Shown: positions 1-12,233, counted from the stretch's first letter. The stretch is DNA of 64,000 nucleotides from Eleusine coracana subsp. coracana (GCA_032690845.1 CM064430.1:52735882-52799881), one strand, 5' to 3'. The notes: generated by a model from the letters alone, not told the origin. Numbers and translations are program-made.

Positions 1-769
1 CTAATGATTATATTATAATTAGGAACCATGGAGAGGATCAGGAGATGATGGGAGAAAGACTTGGAGACGTGGAGGACCAGCAAGGACGTGGAAGCCAAGG
101 TGGAGGTCCAACCAAAACCGACTTCGAGTCTGTTTTAGGGCCTAGTACCAGTCTGCACTAAAACGGATGCCCAGGACGCATACGGACTCAGATTTGGACG
201 TTCTACATATGCACGGAAAGATAAGAAGAAGACATTTTCAATGCCGCTGGTCTCATATCAAAATTCATCTGGAGTCATTAGGAATTATCAAAACAAGAGA
301 GGGTCAAGAATCTATTCCAGTGCTACGTCGCCTATTTTTGGCCTTTGGGCTTTGTATCAAGTTGAGCCCAATTAGGGGCGCATCCAGAGGGTCTTGCACG
401 ACCCTAGGGTCTTCATATATAGTCGCTGTTGTACCATTAGGATTCGGATTTTGCTTAGATTATTCTATTCATAACAGTTTCGCCATCATCATGGTTTGTG
501 AGACCCTAACTTCGTGAGATTCATAATATATCTGCAATTGTGTTGCATTCTTCTTTGTTCTTGCTTGTGTTCTTGGTTCGCAGGCAGGGATTAGCCTTCT
601 CGGCGAGGTCAATTGCTTTAGAATGGTTGATAACCAGAGGAGACGTTGTGTTGTAATTATAGGGTTTAGAACGTGTTGTTCTGAAGCCAGTTCGATTTGT
701 GTGTCGCCTCCGATCAAATCAATGTATCCAGAATCTTTTGGAAGATCGGGAATCCTTGTTCATATCAAG
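1..769 (+). repeat. LTR-like fragment ending at a primer-binding site
   Basis: This block stops at a sequence resembling the initiator-tRNA-Met primer-binding site, so it is probably the 3' part of a 5' LTR. The 5' end lies before the window or is lost. No second copy of this sequence is visible downstream, so the LTR pair cannot be confirmed. Open frames inside are short and look like nothing known. The assignment rests on position relative to the binding site and the decayed gag that follows. Confidence 0.5.
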
Positions 770-782
770 TGGTAATCAGAGC
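770..782 (+). promoter_or_regulatory. Retrotransposon primer-binding site (tRNA-iMet type)
   Basis: The sequence reads TGGTAATCAGAGC. The usual plant copia site is TGGTATCAGAGC, so this copy carries one extra A. It would prime minus-strand DNA synthesis of the retrotransposon. The insertion suggests that the element is no longer active. Confidence 0.6.
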
Positions 783-1916
783 TTCAGGTGCACTGTCAGG
801 TTTGCACTACCCTTAGTTAATTTTGTTTTGTGTTCATCCTATCGTCCACAGAAAAGCCAAAAAAAAATCCCCCCCCCCGCCCATAACCACGTGTTTAGCC
901 TTTGCATATTTTAATTTCAGAGTTCGTAGTGTTGAGTTGGTGCCCTAGTTCTTGTTTAGTCGCTGGTTTAGTTTGTATTTTTGTCATCAGTAGTGTTTTC
1001 CCTTGCAACCCTAGCCGTCATCCCCTTCACCATCCTCTGTTTTGTCGGCTTTTTATGCTAGGGTTGATTGATTGACACATCTAGCCTAATTCCACCCTAA
1101 ACCATCAACACCTCAGACCAATCCCCACATATTCCACTTTCCGCTGCCTCCACACCACCAAAAAAAAAATCCTACCCGACTCGGGTTTCTTGAAAACCGA
1201 TTCCGACCCCCCTTCGGTAAAACGGGCATAACTTTTCGCTCGGGTGTCTGTTTTTGCTGAAATATTTACAGGAGATTCTTGACTCAAACTTGAGCATACC
1301 CACACTCGGCTACACCCTATGCTCCCTCATCAAAAAATTCAAAAAAATCGGGAAGATAAAGAAAACATTCATTCAAGTTTTAACCTGACGTTTTCTACAA
1401 CTTCAAGAATTTCTGTAGGCCACATCTTAGCTTTATTTGAGCTGAAATTTTCTGTGAATTCTCCCCCATTGTTAGTGAGTTAGAGAAAAATATCAAAAAA
1501 ATAAAATCAAAAAACAAGAAATTTGGGATTTCTACTAGTGCTACATCTAGCCCCCTGGAATTTCTAGATTTGGTTGTTTTGCACTTTGCCCCTTGTTATC
1601 ACCTATGTGCCTTTGTCTCCTTATTTATACTTTGCTATCACTACTGTTCTAGGACATACTTAGACCAGCAACCAAGGACAAGATACTTGGGCACTTATTC
1701 AGTTTTACTATCTGATTTTGATTTGTGTGCCACACACAGGTTATTTTGTGACCCTTGCAATCGTGGAACACACCTCCCTGGTATCCTTTGCTTTGCTTTT
1801 CAGAACTTTGTAAGAGCTTTGTAAGGAGTTTTCTTTTGCTGTATTGAGAGGCACCACTGCTTAGCTGATATGTAAGGATAACTTTCACTGTTTTGTTTCC
1901 TGTTTTGGTGTTTGTG
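783..1916. other. Retrotransposon leader region, no gene seen
   Basis: This non-coding stretch lies between the primer-binding site and the first gag-like start. It contains A-rich and C-rich short tracts and no long open frame. It is probably the untranslated leader of the decayed retrotransposon. Confidence 0.4.
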
Positions 1917-2243
1917 ATGGCAGGAAGTGACGACGGAGAGGTGGCTTCACCCTCACAATTTCCTGAGTGCGTGAGCCAAGAGCAGCTCTAGAAGGCTTTA
2001 CAGGCTGCTCAGAGTGATTTGGCAGAGACAATCACTAGAGCCGTTATTGATGCGGTCAACAAGCTTCACATTGGACAAAGCATCGAGCGGTTGGAGAAGC
2101 AGGTCTCTAAGTTAACCGATCAGGTTGTCAAGTTGGAGACCGCTCCCAAGACCAATGATACAAACACCAATAACAACAACATTGAAGAAGACCATGAATG
2201 TTACTCTTGCACATCTAAGGCTAGGGTGTCCTTGAGGGTGTGA
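1917..2243 (+). pseudogene. Retrotransposon gag N-terminal remnant with premature stop
   Basis: Translation from the ATG at 1917 gives an acidic start (MAGSDDGEVASPSQF), an in-frame TAG at 1989-1991, and then about 84 further codons. The second part has a heptad-like run (IERLEKQVSKLTDQVVKLE) that looks like a short coiled coil, followed by an Asn/Thr-rich stretch and a stop. Such starts are common in plant retrotransposon gag proteins. It follows the leader and primer-binding site, which fits the first codons of gag. The stop and the abrupt end make it non-functional. Family membership is inferred from context; there is no diagnostic domain here. Confidence 0.45.
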
Positions 2244-2840
2244 TCTAGGTTGTTACTCTTGGTCTATGGTGAGACCTAGACCGGTAAGGTGTCGATGATC
2301 GAGCCTATCATGATTGGTTGTGAAGGCTGTCACAAGTTTGTACACGGTTTGAGCCCGCCATTAGAAGGGGCATCAATAGTGAGCGCCCGTGCCGGCTCGG
2401 GGAGTTCAGCATGTCCTCGAGGGAGGCGAGCTTGTGCTTTGTGCAGCGGTGACGCACCATGTCTTCACTCAAGAAGTGATTGTGGGCTCGTGGGCGAGAA
2501 CTCCACTTGATGGTGGGAGGGAACGGGACTCCGGTGGGAGTGGTCCAATGAGGAGTAGGGGAAGGCGCCATCCTTTCGAGACCTCGGGAAAAAATCATGA
2601 GCATTCCTTGATCCTCTCTTTACTATTCCGTAATTGTGTGCTCTAGTGATAGGGTGACTTGTGGCTTGCATAGGCTAGTGTGTTTAGCTTCCGTGCTTTG
2701 CTTTGCATCATCAACACTAGCATGTGTAGGGTCTTGGCCTACTAGAATTTTTTTGGTTGCAACGATTCGTTAGGTTTTTAGAAGCGTGAAACTGAAGTAT
2801 TTGGATTCGTGGTCGACGACCGATTCACCCCCCCCCCCCC
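2244..2840. repeat. LTR-like retroelement fragment interrupting gag
   Basis: This 600-bp block separates two gag pieces and carries no convincing gene. Its end, with a short AT-rich tract followed by a run of 13 C (2828-2840), resembles the 3' part of grass copia LTR or leader sequences. That is from memory of the family and was not computed. It may be a nested insertion or a rearranged LTR piece. Confidence 0.35.
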
Positions 2841-4680
2841 AGGAATGCTTTGTTCTCATGCATCTCCAAGGATGTGTTTGCTAGATTGGATGCTAGTTCG
2901 ATAGCACACGGTATCTAGACTGAGATTCAGAGTATCCGCGAGGGTACTAGTGATGTCAAAGAGGAAAGATACTATGTGCTGAAGAACAAGTATGATAACT
3001 TTGCTAGATTGCCACATGAGAGAGCTAATGTTGTGTATTCTCGTTTTCATGTGCTAGTGGAAGAGATCAATGCACTTGGGGATGATTTCAAGCTCAAGCC
3101 CGTGGAGGTCATCAGAAGATTCTTGAGGCTTTTCAAAGACCCCAAGTATGAGTCCATCATCATATACATCTTGCAGAGTAACCTCAAGACCAAGACCATG
3201 AAGGATGTACTTGGCAAGATCACTGCCTTCGAGAGCTATTAGCTAGGGATGGATGATCCTCAACCATCCAACCTTGCTCTACAAGCTGACAAATAAGAAT
3301 CAAGCAAGAGCAAGAAAGATAAGAAGAAGGTGGACACCGATGATGAAGATGAAGATGATGATGAGGGTGACTTGACCGAGGACTTGGCTCTTCTCATGAA
3401 GAAAATGAAGACCTTCAAGAACAAGTTCACTTCCAAGTCCCAAGGCAAGTGCTTCAATTGTGGCTCGAAGAATCACTTTGTTCGTGAGTGCCCAAAGCCC
3501 AAGAGAGAAGCATTCAAGTCACAAGATTCAAGTGATGAAGAAGAAGAAGACCCCAAAGCCAAGCAAAAGAAGAAGAGAGTCTTCAACAAAGACAAGTCCA
3601 AGGGCAAAGGCAAGCCCCAAGACTACAAGAAGAAGTTCTCTCGCAAGGCACTTGTGGGGGAGTGGACAAGCGACAACTCAAGTGATGAGTCCATCTCCTC
3701 AAGTGATGAAGAAGTGGCCGGCCTAGCCATGGTCAAGACCACATCACCACGTGCTCTCTTTCCTCCTCCCACGTGCCTCATGGCTTCGAGCCAACTTGGG
3801 GAGAGTGAGGATGAGAGTAGTGATGACAGCGATGACGAGGAGCGCACTTGTGCTGAATTGTGGAGTATGCTTGAGCAAGCCCGCGACATCGCCGTCAAGA
3901 AATCCAAAATGATGGATGTGGTAAGAAAAGAGTGTAAGTTGTCTAAGGACCATGTTGCTGAGCTTGAGAGTGAGCTCAAGGACCTTGTCACATCTCATGA
4001 TGCCCTAAACAAGAGTTATGACAAACTCAAGGGTGATCATATAGAGATGAGAAGTACAAGGCCTTTGAGATCACTTATGAGGCCATCAATGTTGAGAACC
4101 TTGCCTCTCCCTCCTCATGTTCATCAAAGAGCGATGCTTCTACTATGTGTGATGAACTAACCACCTCGGTTGAGGTTTCTTCTCTTGAGCCACCTGTTTT
4201 GAAGGAATATCACAAGCTCAAGGAAGAGAGGAAGATGGTGATGGATGGCTTCGAGAGGCCTACACATGGTAGAGCCATTCACAACGAGATTCTTGGAAGG
4301 AATCTTGTGAACAACGTCTCCCATCGGAGACTTGGCTCATATCCCACCGCCATCAACATCATCGGGACGAGTGACTCTATTCCCGAATGGATCAAGCCCC
4401 TACTCACCAACGACTACTATTGCGAGAGGTGTTGCAAGGACGGCCATACCACCAAAGATTGTCCAAGGGTGAGAAGTTCCATTGCTTTACCTAATGCTAA
4501 CTTGTTCCATGAGAACACCCATTTCAAGCTCTTTAGGAACAAGGATGGCAAGATGAAAGCCAAGGCTTTGGGACCACCAAAAAAGAAGTGAAAGGTCAAG
4601 AGCATATGGGTGCCTAAGTGCATTGTTGATCTTGAGAGATCGGCTACGTACAAGTGGGTGCCCAAGAACAAGACCTAGAT
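2841..4680 (+). pseudogene. Ty1/copia gag polyprotein remnant (UBN2-like region, two zinc knuckles)
   Basis: This is a decayed capsid/nucleocapsid (gag) gene of an LTR retrotransposon, which would package element RNA into virus-like particles in the cytoplasm. The frame from about 2841 encodes an alpha-helical gag segment (MLKNKYDNFARL, then RRFLRLFKDPKYE), an acidic and Lys-rich linker, and a CCHC zinc knuckle at 3450-3491 (C-X2-C-X4-H-X4-C). A coiled-coil-like stretch (AELESELKDL) follows near 3955-4040. After a frameshift at about 4050-4145 a second CCHC knuckle appears at 4421-4462. In-frame stops lie at 2916, 3240 and 3294. No protease, integrase or reverse transcriptase follows, so the copy is gag-only. 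Lineage within copia (SIRE/Maximus-like) is a guess from the Lys/Asp-rich layout. Confidence 0.75.
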
Positions 4681-5345
4681 GGTGGTAATGGTGGACCGAG
4701 CGCCTTCATGAAGATTATGTGAAGTCCACCACAAGTGACATGGACCTCAATGACATATCTACTCATAAGGGAGGTAACCATGTTAGTTCTTGGTAGTTGT
4801 AGTGTGTTTTTCTTTCTCTTGCATTGCTTGGTAATTAGGACTCTTTTGTGACTAGTGTGCTTTGCATCCATGCATGTGTAAATAACTAAAAGAAAAACAC
4901 ATAAAAATTAGTCAATGTCTAACCCACTCAAGATAGCTATAATCAAGGAGGAGTGCTTGAGATGGTGGTTTGGCTTCTCTCAAGGCAAGGGTATGTCTTA
5001 TAGTGAGTAAGCTTGAGAGGGGTTCAAACTTGACATTGTTAGGTTTCCTTTGTGTCTTGATTAATATTGCTTGCATTCACATGGCATGTTTACCTTCATT
5101 GCATATGTAAAATGCTTGTTGCATGCATCATATAGGAAACACAAAGGAGGCTTGTCACATTTGGAGATATTTGTGCCTCATGCTCTATATGAGATTACAT
5201 CTTCGTAAGTGTGACCAAAGGAAAGGATTGTGCTTCATGCCCATTGAGCAGGCTCTTATGAACTCCGAGGCTAAATCTACTCGCGCGATTCATGTACTAA
5301 GGCTCATACATACCCTTTGGTTCTTCATTTGCCTTGGTTCTTAAT
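4681..5345. other. Degenerate retroelement-flanking sequence
   Basis: Sequence downstream of the gag remnant contains only short open frames. No polymerase domain can be read in any frame. It probably derives from the same element or its neighbours, but I see no terminal repeat or polypurine tract that I can defend. Confidence 0.3.
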
Positions 5346-6478
5346 TGCTTGATCATCCATTTGGCATTTGTGAAAACTATGATCCACACGCCGCCAATCC
5401 AGGCAGAAAGGCAAGGTGAACGCTGTCCAGGGAGCTGTCCGTTGTTGCCGTCGTCGACGCCACTTTGATGCCCTCCTCAATATGAGGCCTCCTGCTGACA
5501 ACTGAATCCTTTTACCGCTGATCAGCGATAAGAGTTCAAGTCTCTCCATCGATGCTATGACTCTTGTCTACTATTGTTGTTAGATTTATCACACACGAAG
5601 GCAACAGACAGTTTGGCATTTTTTGGTTATTTGGTTGACAAATTAATCACATATAAAGCTATGATTTTTCAGGTTGCATCATAAGCGCCAGGTCACGGCA
5701 GCACCGAGGCATACATCATCGAAAGGCTGTATCATCGTAGCTTTCACAGGTGATCCCGGCCCGGCCTCTTGCTAATCTCAATCGATTGCATTCTGGCGTG
5801 ATGAGGGCGTATAAAAGTTCTAGATAGAATGTAGGCGAGAAGGGAAATTATTCTCATGTTTCTTGATCAGATGAGGAGCATATTCCAACACTGTTACTTG
5901 CATGCAAACTCGATGTGCCTTGCGAGGATTGAGGTTTGTATATGCCGCCCTATATGCAAAGTTGTACAACTTCTCCAGATCTTTTGACCAAGTATTTATC
6001 CGCTATTTTTTTTTCTTGAGCATAAGCAATTAAGCATTCTGAATTAATGTTGTTGTTGAATTACAGTTCAGTTCTGAGAACCGTCAGTTACAGTTATGAG
6101 TTTTAATTTTACGTGATCTTTACGGGATCTTGGAGATCAATTTTCTCTGGAGCACTAAAGAGTCTTTTGTAGTACTTTGTATGCTCTTTCAAGGATGTAC
6201 TCTTATCCTGCTCATGATTGCGTTTTTTAGTAGTTTGGGAGATATGGATTTCCATAGTCGGCATCCTAGCAGATTGATGACAGATTATGTCTGTCACGTT
6301 GCAAGCACGATTAAACTATTTCTTGCCATGTAGTAGTAAAGTTGTTAAGATCTTAATTTTTGTAGAATCAATGTCACTTGCATTAATTAGGTCAGATTGT
6401 CACTGTTCTCAGTTCTCTTATTGCTTATTTGATTTTTAGTTACCAATTCTTTAATTTGTTTGTTCTGTGCTTTTTAAA
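5346..6478. other. Intergenic DNA, no gene seen
   Basis: Mostly AT-rich sequence with a moderately GC-rich patch at 5380-5560. A short segment at 5673-5750 is flanked by intron-like ends (TTTTCAG before, CAG-GTGATC after) and could be an untranslated or captured exon. It contains no long open frame, and I cannot assign it. Confidence 0.3.
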
Positions 6479-6574
6479 GTGAAAAACATAATGCAGAGTT
6501 ACAGAGCTTGAGGCGTCGCTATTGGCTTATTCTTCAGGGAGTGCATGCTCCAATCAAGAAAGAGTTGAATCAAG
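6479..6574 (+). other. Exon-like block with splice-like borders
   Basis: A coding-looking block preceded by a T-rich tract ending in AG and followed by CAAG-GTATAG. The open frame reads AELQSLRRRYWLILQGVHAP and continues with Ile-Lys-Lys-Glu before the donor-like site. Its composition is more protein-like than the surrounding AT-rich DNA. I do not recognise the protein, and no neighbouring exon could be joined with confidence. It lies upstream of a Helitron 3' end at 8690-8718, so it may be an exon fragment captured by a Helitron; a decayed gene is equally possible. Confidence 0.3.
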
Positions 6575-8689
6575 GTATAGTCCGGTGCGAAATATTTGTT
6601 AATTTGGTCTTCACATTGACATGCAAATTATTTTCTACATCCTATTAAACTGAGAAATAATGAGCTTTATTTAGCACATGAACTTTCAGTATCCTTTCTG
6701 AATTCTAACTTAACCGTATGATTTTGTGGATGGTTGACAGACTATACTAAATAGTACTACTGAGTTTGTAGTATAGGCATGGATGGGGACAAACAATATG
6801 CGTACATCTACTCAACTAAGCCCATAGATAGTTTTCGTAAAAAAAAAAACCATCTTTGAGTCTATTGCACCTTTTCTTTCACAGCATAGTGCAACCTAGC
6901 TGACATATTCCTGTATACATCATAAGGTGGTTTGTTCCTGCATATAGGTTGTTTCAAAGCTCAGACCGGTTTTGAATCAATGGTTTCATAGCTATAAGTT
7001 GCGTATTACTTCCATGAATCAATTCAAAGTATTTTCTGTTCTCCGAGTCCAAGTCTACATTCTAACTTGTTCGTAGATTGATTAGCACAAAATGGTTTGA
7101 TTCTGTGATTTGCAGGATAGCTGGGTGAACTTTGTCCATGCTAGACATTAAATTCAATATGCAGTGCAGACAAAAGTAATTTTAGTTTTCTTTTCTGTTT
7201 CACAAACAAAAAGTGAAGCCTCTATGAGCTGCTTGTTGTGACCTCTAAAAATACCATGGAGCCCAAATTGATGCTCACACAGAAACTCTTATATTTTAAT
7301 TCAGGATTTACATTTTGGATTTAGCCGTCATCAGGGAGGTAAATCAGATGAATAAGTTTTCTTTGTAACATTTTCTTGTTTGCAGAATGCGTAAGATTTA
7401 GTACCCTTCGATTTCTGAAGATAATGTGACATTGAAGCTGAAAAGTGCACAAGAATTGCAATATATAAGGATATAAAAATCCACTCTGGGTTACATTATG
7501 TCTCTGGTTCGAGGATGTAGGAAGAAGTTTCTGTTCTATAAAGATTGGAACAACATATATGTGAAAAATATGATTTGTCGATCATTGTTTATTTTGTTGT
7601 GCTCTTATGTTCAGTTACCCTGGTTAATTAACTGAACTCTCAATATATAGCATCATAAAGATTTCTCAGTTTTAATTTTATAATCATTGTTGAGAAAAGT
7701 TTTGTTTTTAAAAAAATCTGTTTGTTGATTATATTTTGTAGGGGGGGGGGGGGGGGGGGGGGTGTTGTATGCCACACTCTAAAGAGTGCTGGAGAGTTGG
7801 AGGGATGAGTAGCGCTCAACCAAATCAGATGCATGATTGACGAGTATCTGCTGAATTACAATGAAGCTTCTGTGGCTTCATTAACTTCATTCTAGAAGCG
7901 AGTGCTAAGTGAACTACGGAATGCTAGCAATTAACATTTATCTAAAAACATAATCTGACTTCAGGAATGCTGGTAAACATTATATTCATTCATAATGTAT
8001 CTGTAGTTATAAAACTAACCGCATACTGAAATGTAGGTCCAAGAATACAGCAGGCCACATAATTCTAGCAATTCCGGCAAGGGCTTCATAAACATCTGTA
8101 GATTTAATTAGTCCAATATTTTATTTTATACTTCACAATTAACAAGATAATAAGATAGCATCGCTCCTTTTTATCAGCCTAATTTTTCATCAGAGACAAA
8201 CACAAGTATCAATGGAAGTTATCAGATAGCAATAAATCAAGATGCATAGAAGAAATGATGGCCGGAGTGGGCATGGTTCTTTGCTGGAGAAATCTTCCTT
8301 TTACATGTCACCAACATCTATCCATGGTGGCAAAATGAATGAACCTACTGTCCTACTTGAACTCTAAGCATACTTTAATTCATAGGAGACTAAAATGGCC
8401 CGTATTCTTGTCTCTTGCATTTTGCCTTGTGAAATTTTTGTTGTCTATAGCAATACAACAACATTAACTATTGGCATGTAATGTAACAAGATATGTGATA
8501 CTGAAATATTTTTGACAATATCTTGCTTGTGACAGGGCAATATTTATATACATGATATAAATGCATATAGCAAGGCATCACCCACCTATCACTTAAATGT
8601 ACAATTCTTATTTGTTTCAACTTGTTAATAAAGTTCTATTATTACCATTTTTACCATATATGCTATAGATATATATATTATTTTAAATA
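6575..8689. other. AT-rich intergenic or transposon body
   Basis: About 2.1 kb of AT-rich DNA without a supported gene. It includes a run of 22 G at 7741-7762. It lies immediately upstream of a Helitron-type 3' terminus, so at least part is probably the body of a non-autonomous Helitron. The 5' terminus could not be located with confidence. Confidence 0.35.
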
Positions 8690-8718
8690 CCCGTGGTAAC
8701 ACACGGGCACTTTGCTAA
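8690..8718 (+). mobile_element. Helitron 3' terminus
   Basis: A 6-bp hairpin (CCCGTG at 8690-8695 pairing with CACGGG at 8702-8707) is followed 7 nt later by CTAA (8715-8718) and then T. This is the standard plant Helitron 3' end: a short GC-rich hairpin just upstream of CTRR, with insertion between A and T. The element extends to lower coordinates. The same signal on the opposite strand is at 14715-14744. Confidence 0.7.
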
Positions 8719-10087
8719 TTTTGAATTATTTTAACAAAAGACTCACTACCCTTGATTAGTTGGAAGAAATTACCTACATCTATCACTGACTAAAAATCTC
8801 CTACTCCCACCGATCGGATCGGCCATCCCCACCCACGCAACCTCCTTCTTGATCGTCTTCCTCTTTTACCTCCTCTTCCCTTCTCCTCCTCTTCTCCCAA
8901 ACCCTAACCACAAATCCTTCCTTGATCCGACAAAATTGGTGCGTATGTACAGTCCCGACATGGAGGACCAGCTCTCTCAAGCTGTGGAGTATCGAAACTT
9001 TGTTGAGGAGGTCGTTGTTTGAAAAATAAGAGCATGTAACTGCCACCGGCGGGAGCCCTGGGCTCAGGAACGCCGGGAGCCATGATAGCGGGCACAACGG
9101 GCTCGGCAGGAGTCCCAGGCTTGGTCATGGTGGGCACAACGGGAGCCCCACCCTTAGCGCGAGCCCCGAGCTCGGGCGCGGCAGCAACCAAGGCATGGTC
9201 GGGCTGGGTGTGAGCCCTGACCCTGGCCTCGAGGCTCGACAGCAGCCCCATGGTCAGGCTCGTCCCAGGCCTCGATGGGAGCACCGTGGTCGGGCTCAGG
9301 CGTCCCCTCGGCAGGAGCCCCGTGGTCAGGCTTGTCCCCAACCTCGGCGGTAGCAGCATAGGGCTAGAGGGCGTGGGCGTGGGCGTGGCAGAGGCGGAGC
9401 CGTACCTCGATGTGCCATCCACGTGGGCGAGGTGGTGGCACAGCCTCTAGAGGAGGCCATGGTGGCATGCCGCTGCCATTCGCTGGATGTGTCCGCGCGA
9501 AGCGTGCATCTGCTTCTCATGGTGAAGTATCAACCCATTATCGCGGACATGCGACCTACAAGCCACCGCGCCTAGCAGGTTTTGATCTGGGTAGTCAAAC
9601 TGATGAATCTGACTTCTGAGACTACCGGAAAGAAGACGATGAACTTGCTAGGAGAATGTAATTTTATTTTATTTAGAACATTTGAATAATCTCTATGGTT
9701 GTATAAAATATTTAGACTAAAGTCATTTGATTTAGTATTGTACGAGTTTATTATAAGTCTTCAAAATATTCAAATACCTTCAACAAAAGAAAAAAAGATC
9801 ATAACAAATTGTCGGATACTATTGTCTTTTTACATCTAAAACAAATAATCTGAACACCAATAATCGGGATAAACAAACACCACATCTAGATTAATAAATC
9901 TAGTTCTCGCAAAAAAAATTAATTAATTTAGATTAAATAATTTAGTATTATAATTCAGATTAAATAATCTGGCTTGAAACAAACAGGCCCTTAGTTTATT
10001 TCGTAATTGCCATCGGAAATAGCATCTTACATATTCCCACCCTACACAATTGCTATTGTGAAAGACAAGAAATCGAAGTGCTATAGT
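8719..10087. other. Intergenic; GC-rich low-complexity block and AT-rich tail
   Basis: 8800-9620 is GC-rich with imperfect internal repeats around a GTGGTC(A/G)GGCT core (9247-9345). The longest frame is a 172-codon Pro/Ala/Gly-rich minus-strand frame at 8904-9422. Its biased content and repeats make a real protein unlikely, although a captured gene fragment is possible. 9620-9990 is AT-rich and ends in AAACAAACAGGCCC, which resembles the end of a common grass hAT-type MITE; no matching left end was found. Confidence 0.35.
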
Positions 10088-11206
10088 CTAATTTATACAT
10101 CTAAATAGCTCGCCACGGACGTAGCATGATAAATGGTCTACTATGCTACACGGGCACTTCGCCCTGCAATCCTGGACGACGTTTCCATCTACGAGACTGT
10201 AGACGATGAAGTTCACCGGATCAGCATCCCTAGTAGTCTTACGTTTGCACAAGTACACGGTGTCAGCAATAATGGACGGGGACAACCCGATGGGTACAAT
10301 CAATGCGCGCCCACCATAGAAGCTGATGAACACGGCGTGCTCGTCGACTGGAGGCATGAACACCGTCTTCCCTGCGTCCAAATCCACCTGGTAGACCATG
10401 CATGTCCCGTGGCGTTGTCCCCTGCTATGATTTGGGGGAAACCAGCGAGTCAGAATCAATTTACCATGGTTCTCCGCTAGATAAACAAACAGCTGGCCAT
10501 CTCTTTCAAGCTCGTAGCTGGCGGCCATAACCAGCTCCGGCTGCTGCCCTTCCATAGCTTGCAACACCACGATATCTTTGTCGGTGGCACAGTAGAAGCG
10601 GCCTTCGAACGGCAAGGCTGAAATTATCCCGCAGCTGGTATCCAGCCGGATCCAGTTCTTGTCGCCGGGCTTGGCAACAGCTAGACGGTTGAACTCATAG
10701 TGAAGTGCGACCATCGAATTCTCTGCCAACCCGGCATTCAAGAGCTGGAAATTTTTCAGTTCGTTGTCCATAATCTGATAATAACTTGTGTCCGAACTGA
10801 GCAGCGTGTTGGCTCGTGGAAAGTCCGTGAGCTGACCCGTCAATGGGTTGAGGAGTTGCACAACGAGAGTGCCCTTTCGACACAGCAGGACGAGGCCCTC
10901 AGCAGTAGGTCCCAGAATGTAGTGGCGGCGGGGATCTGGTAGGCGCACGTGAACGAACTCGGCGGTGAATACGTTCAGAAAGCATGTCCGGCCGCGGATA
11001 CTGCCGGCGTGCCGAAGCATGATCCACCGCCGGGGATGGTACCGGCGATCGAAGACGCTCTCCACGCGTGGGTCGTTGGCGCATGCGCGCCACGCGCTGC
11101 ACACCGCGCGGAAGCGGATGTAATCGGCGACGTCGTTGGCGAGCAGAGTGTCGGCGATTGGCCCCGCCGGTCTGGCCGCCAGGTTCGTCCAGTCCGTCTT
11201 GGCCAT
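10088..11206 (-). CDS. F-box/DUF295 domain protein
   Basis: A single-exon 372-aa protein of the plant F-box plus DUF295 (KIB1-type beta-propeller-like) family. These proteins are thought to be substrate adaptors of SCF ubiquitin ligases; the substrate here is unknown. The N-terminal F-box-like helix pair spans about residues 10-50 (LANDVADYIRFRAVCSAWR). The DUF295 core covers about 95-360 with family signatures PTAEGLVLLCRKGT, LLNPLTGQLTDFP, AVAKPGDKNWI, GRFYCATDKDIVVLQ and YQVDLDAGKT. Start, length and stop all fit the family. It is closely related to the copies at 13171-14237, 27440-28487 and 30203-31468. I see no frame damage, so it is probably functional. Confidence 0.88.
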   Translation of the reverse strand: MAKTDWTNLAARPAGPIADTLLANDVADYIRFRAVCSAWRACANDPRVESVFDRRYHPRRWIMLRHAGSIRGRTCFLNVFTAEFVHVRLPDPRRHYILGPTAEGLVLLCRKGTLVVQLLNPLTGQLTDFPRANTLLSSDTSYYQIMDNELKNFQLLNAGLAENSMVALHYEFNRLAVAKPGDKNWIRLDTSCGIISALPFEGRFYCATDKDIVVLQAMEGQQPELVMAASYELERDGQLFVYLAENHGKLILTRWFPPNHSRGQRHGTCMVYQVDLDAGKTVFMPPVDEHAVFISFYGGRALIVPIGLSPSIIADTVYLCKRKTTRDADPVNFIVYSLVDGNVVQDCRAKCPCSIVDHLSCYVRGELFRCIN

Positions 11207-12233
11207 AGCCGAGGAGTTTCAAATACTTGCAATGGAGTAACAAGTAAATACGAGGTATTAAGAACCGCAGAGAGAGATTAGTGACGAACGCAATGAATGA
11301 ATCTTAATAAATATCGTGATAATCAATAGAAGTTCCGTGTTGTTGGACAATCAGAGACATGTTTAAATGGCTGGAAGCAGAGAATTCTGGGGGGGCTGGA
11401 GAGTGGGGATACATGTAGGCAATCAAATCGATCGAGTCAGTCTCCGATCCAAAAACCAACACGGCGAGAAAAGAGGTGCCAAGAGTATCCGGGTCATTAC
11501 ACGTATCAGATTTTTTATATTTATATTGTGAGGAAATAAAAATTCACCAAAAGTTGATTCATCTCCGATTCTTCCTCAACGTCTGCAACAGGGCGTAATG
11601 CGAGAAACCGTGGCAGGAAAGGCTGGTCACCAGCCCAAGGTGCCAGGCAGCCCAACGTCTGTAACAATGTTAGGGACCAGACCAAGGTGCCAGGCAGCCC
11701 AAGGCCCATATAGAACTATGAGCACAACAGAGTGGAGTGGCCTTGATAAAGTTGTGCTAGAACTTGATAATCTGCAACTGGTGAAGTCTCTGAACGAACA
11801 TCAGCAAGACCGATCTTTGTCACCGGCTTATGGCACGAAATTTAGGAGCTTAGGAAATCTTTCTCTTCTTTCCTAGTTGTATTTGTTAGGATGGAGGCTA
11901 ACCAGGCAGCGCATGCATGTGCGAAATTAGCTTCCTGTGAGGAGCCTGTTTGTAATTGGTCGACAGTACCTCCGCATTCTGTAATAGAGGTTGTCCCCAA
12001 AGACTAATCCTGCCGTCGATTAATGAAAGCTCCTGAGTTGCCTTAAGAAACACACCTGGTACGTAGGATGAAACATAACTGAGGACCCCACAAGAGGCTG
12101 ACTGAAGGGGTCGCTTGATTTTGGTTTCCGAAATGCAAGTGTGTGACACACTGACATCATCTAAAGCTTGGTATATATATATATCCCTTTTTTTTTCTTA
12201 CACAATAGATCAGCCCAATACAACATATATTAC
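11207..12233. other. Intergenic region upstream of the F-box gene
   Basis: This contains the presumed promoter of the minus-strand F-box gene. A 24-nt motif occurs twice at about 11633 and 11679 (core CCAAGGTGCCAGGCAGCCCA). There is also a short TA microsatellite near 12175-12184. Frames at 11598-11876 and 11898-12149 are short, lack family features and are not called. Confidence 0.35.

Noticed and set aside
8904..9422. 172-codon minus-strand frame rich in Pro, Gly and Ala
   Set aside because: It is driven by internal GC-rich repeats and resembles no protein family; I could not support a gene.
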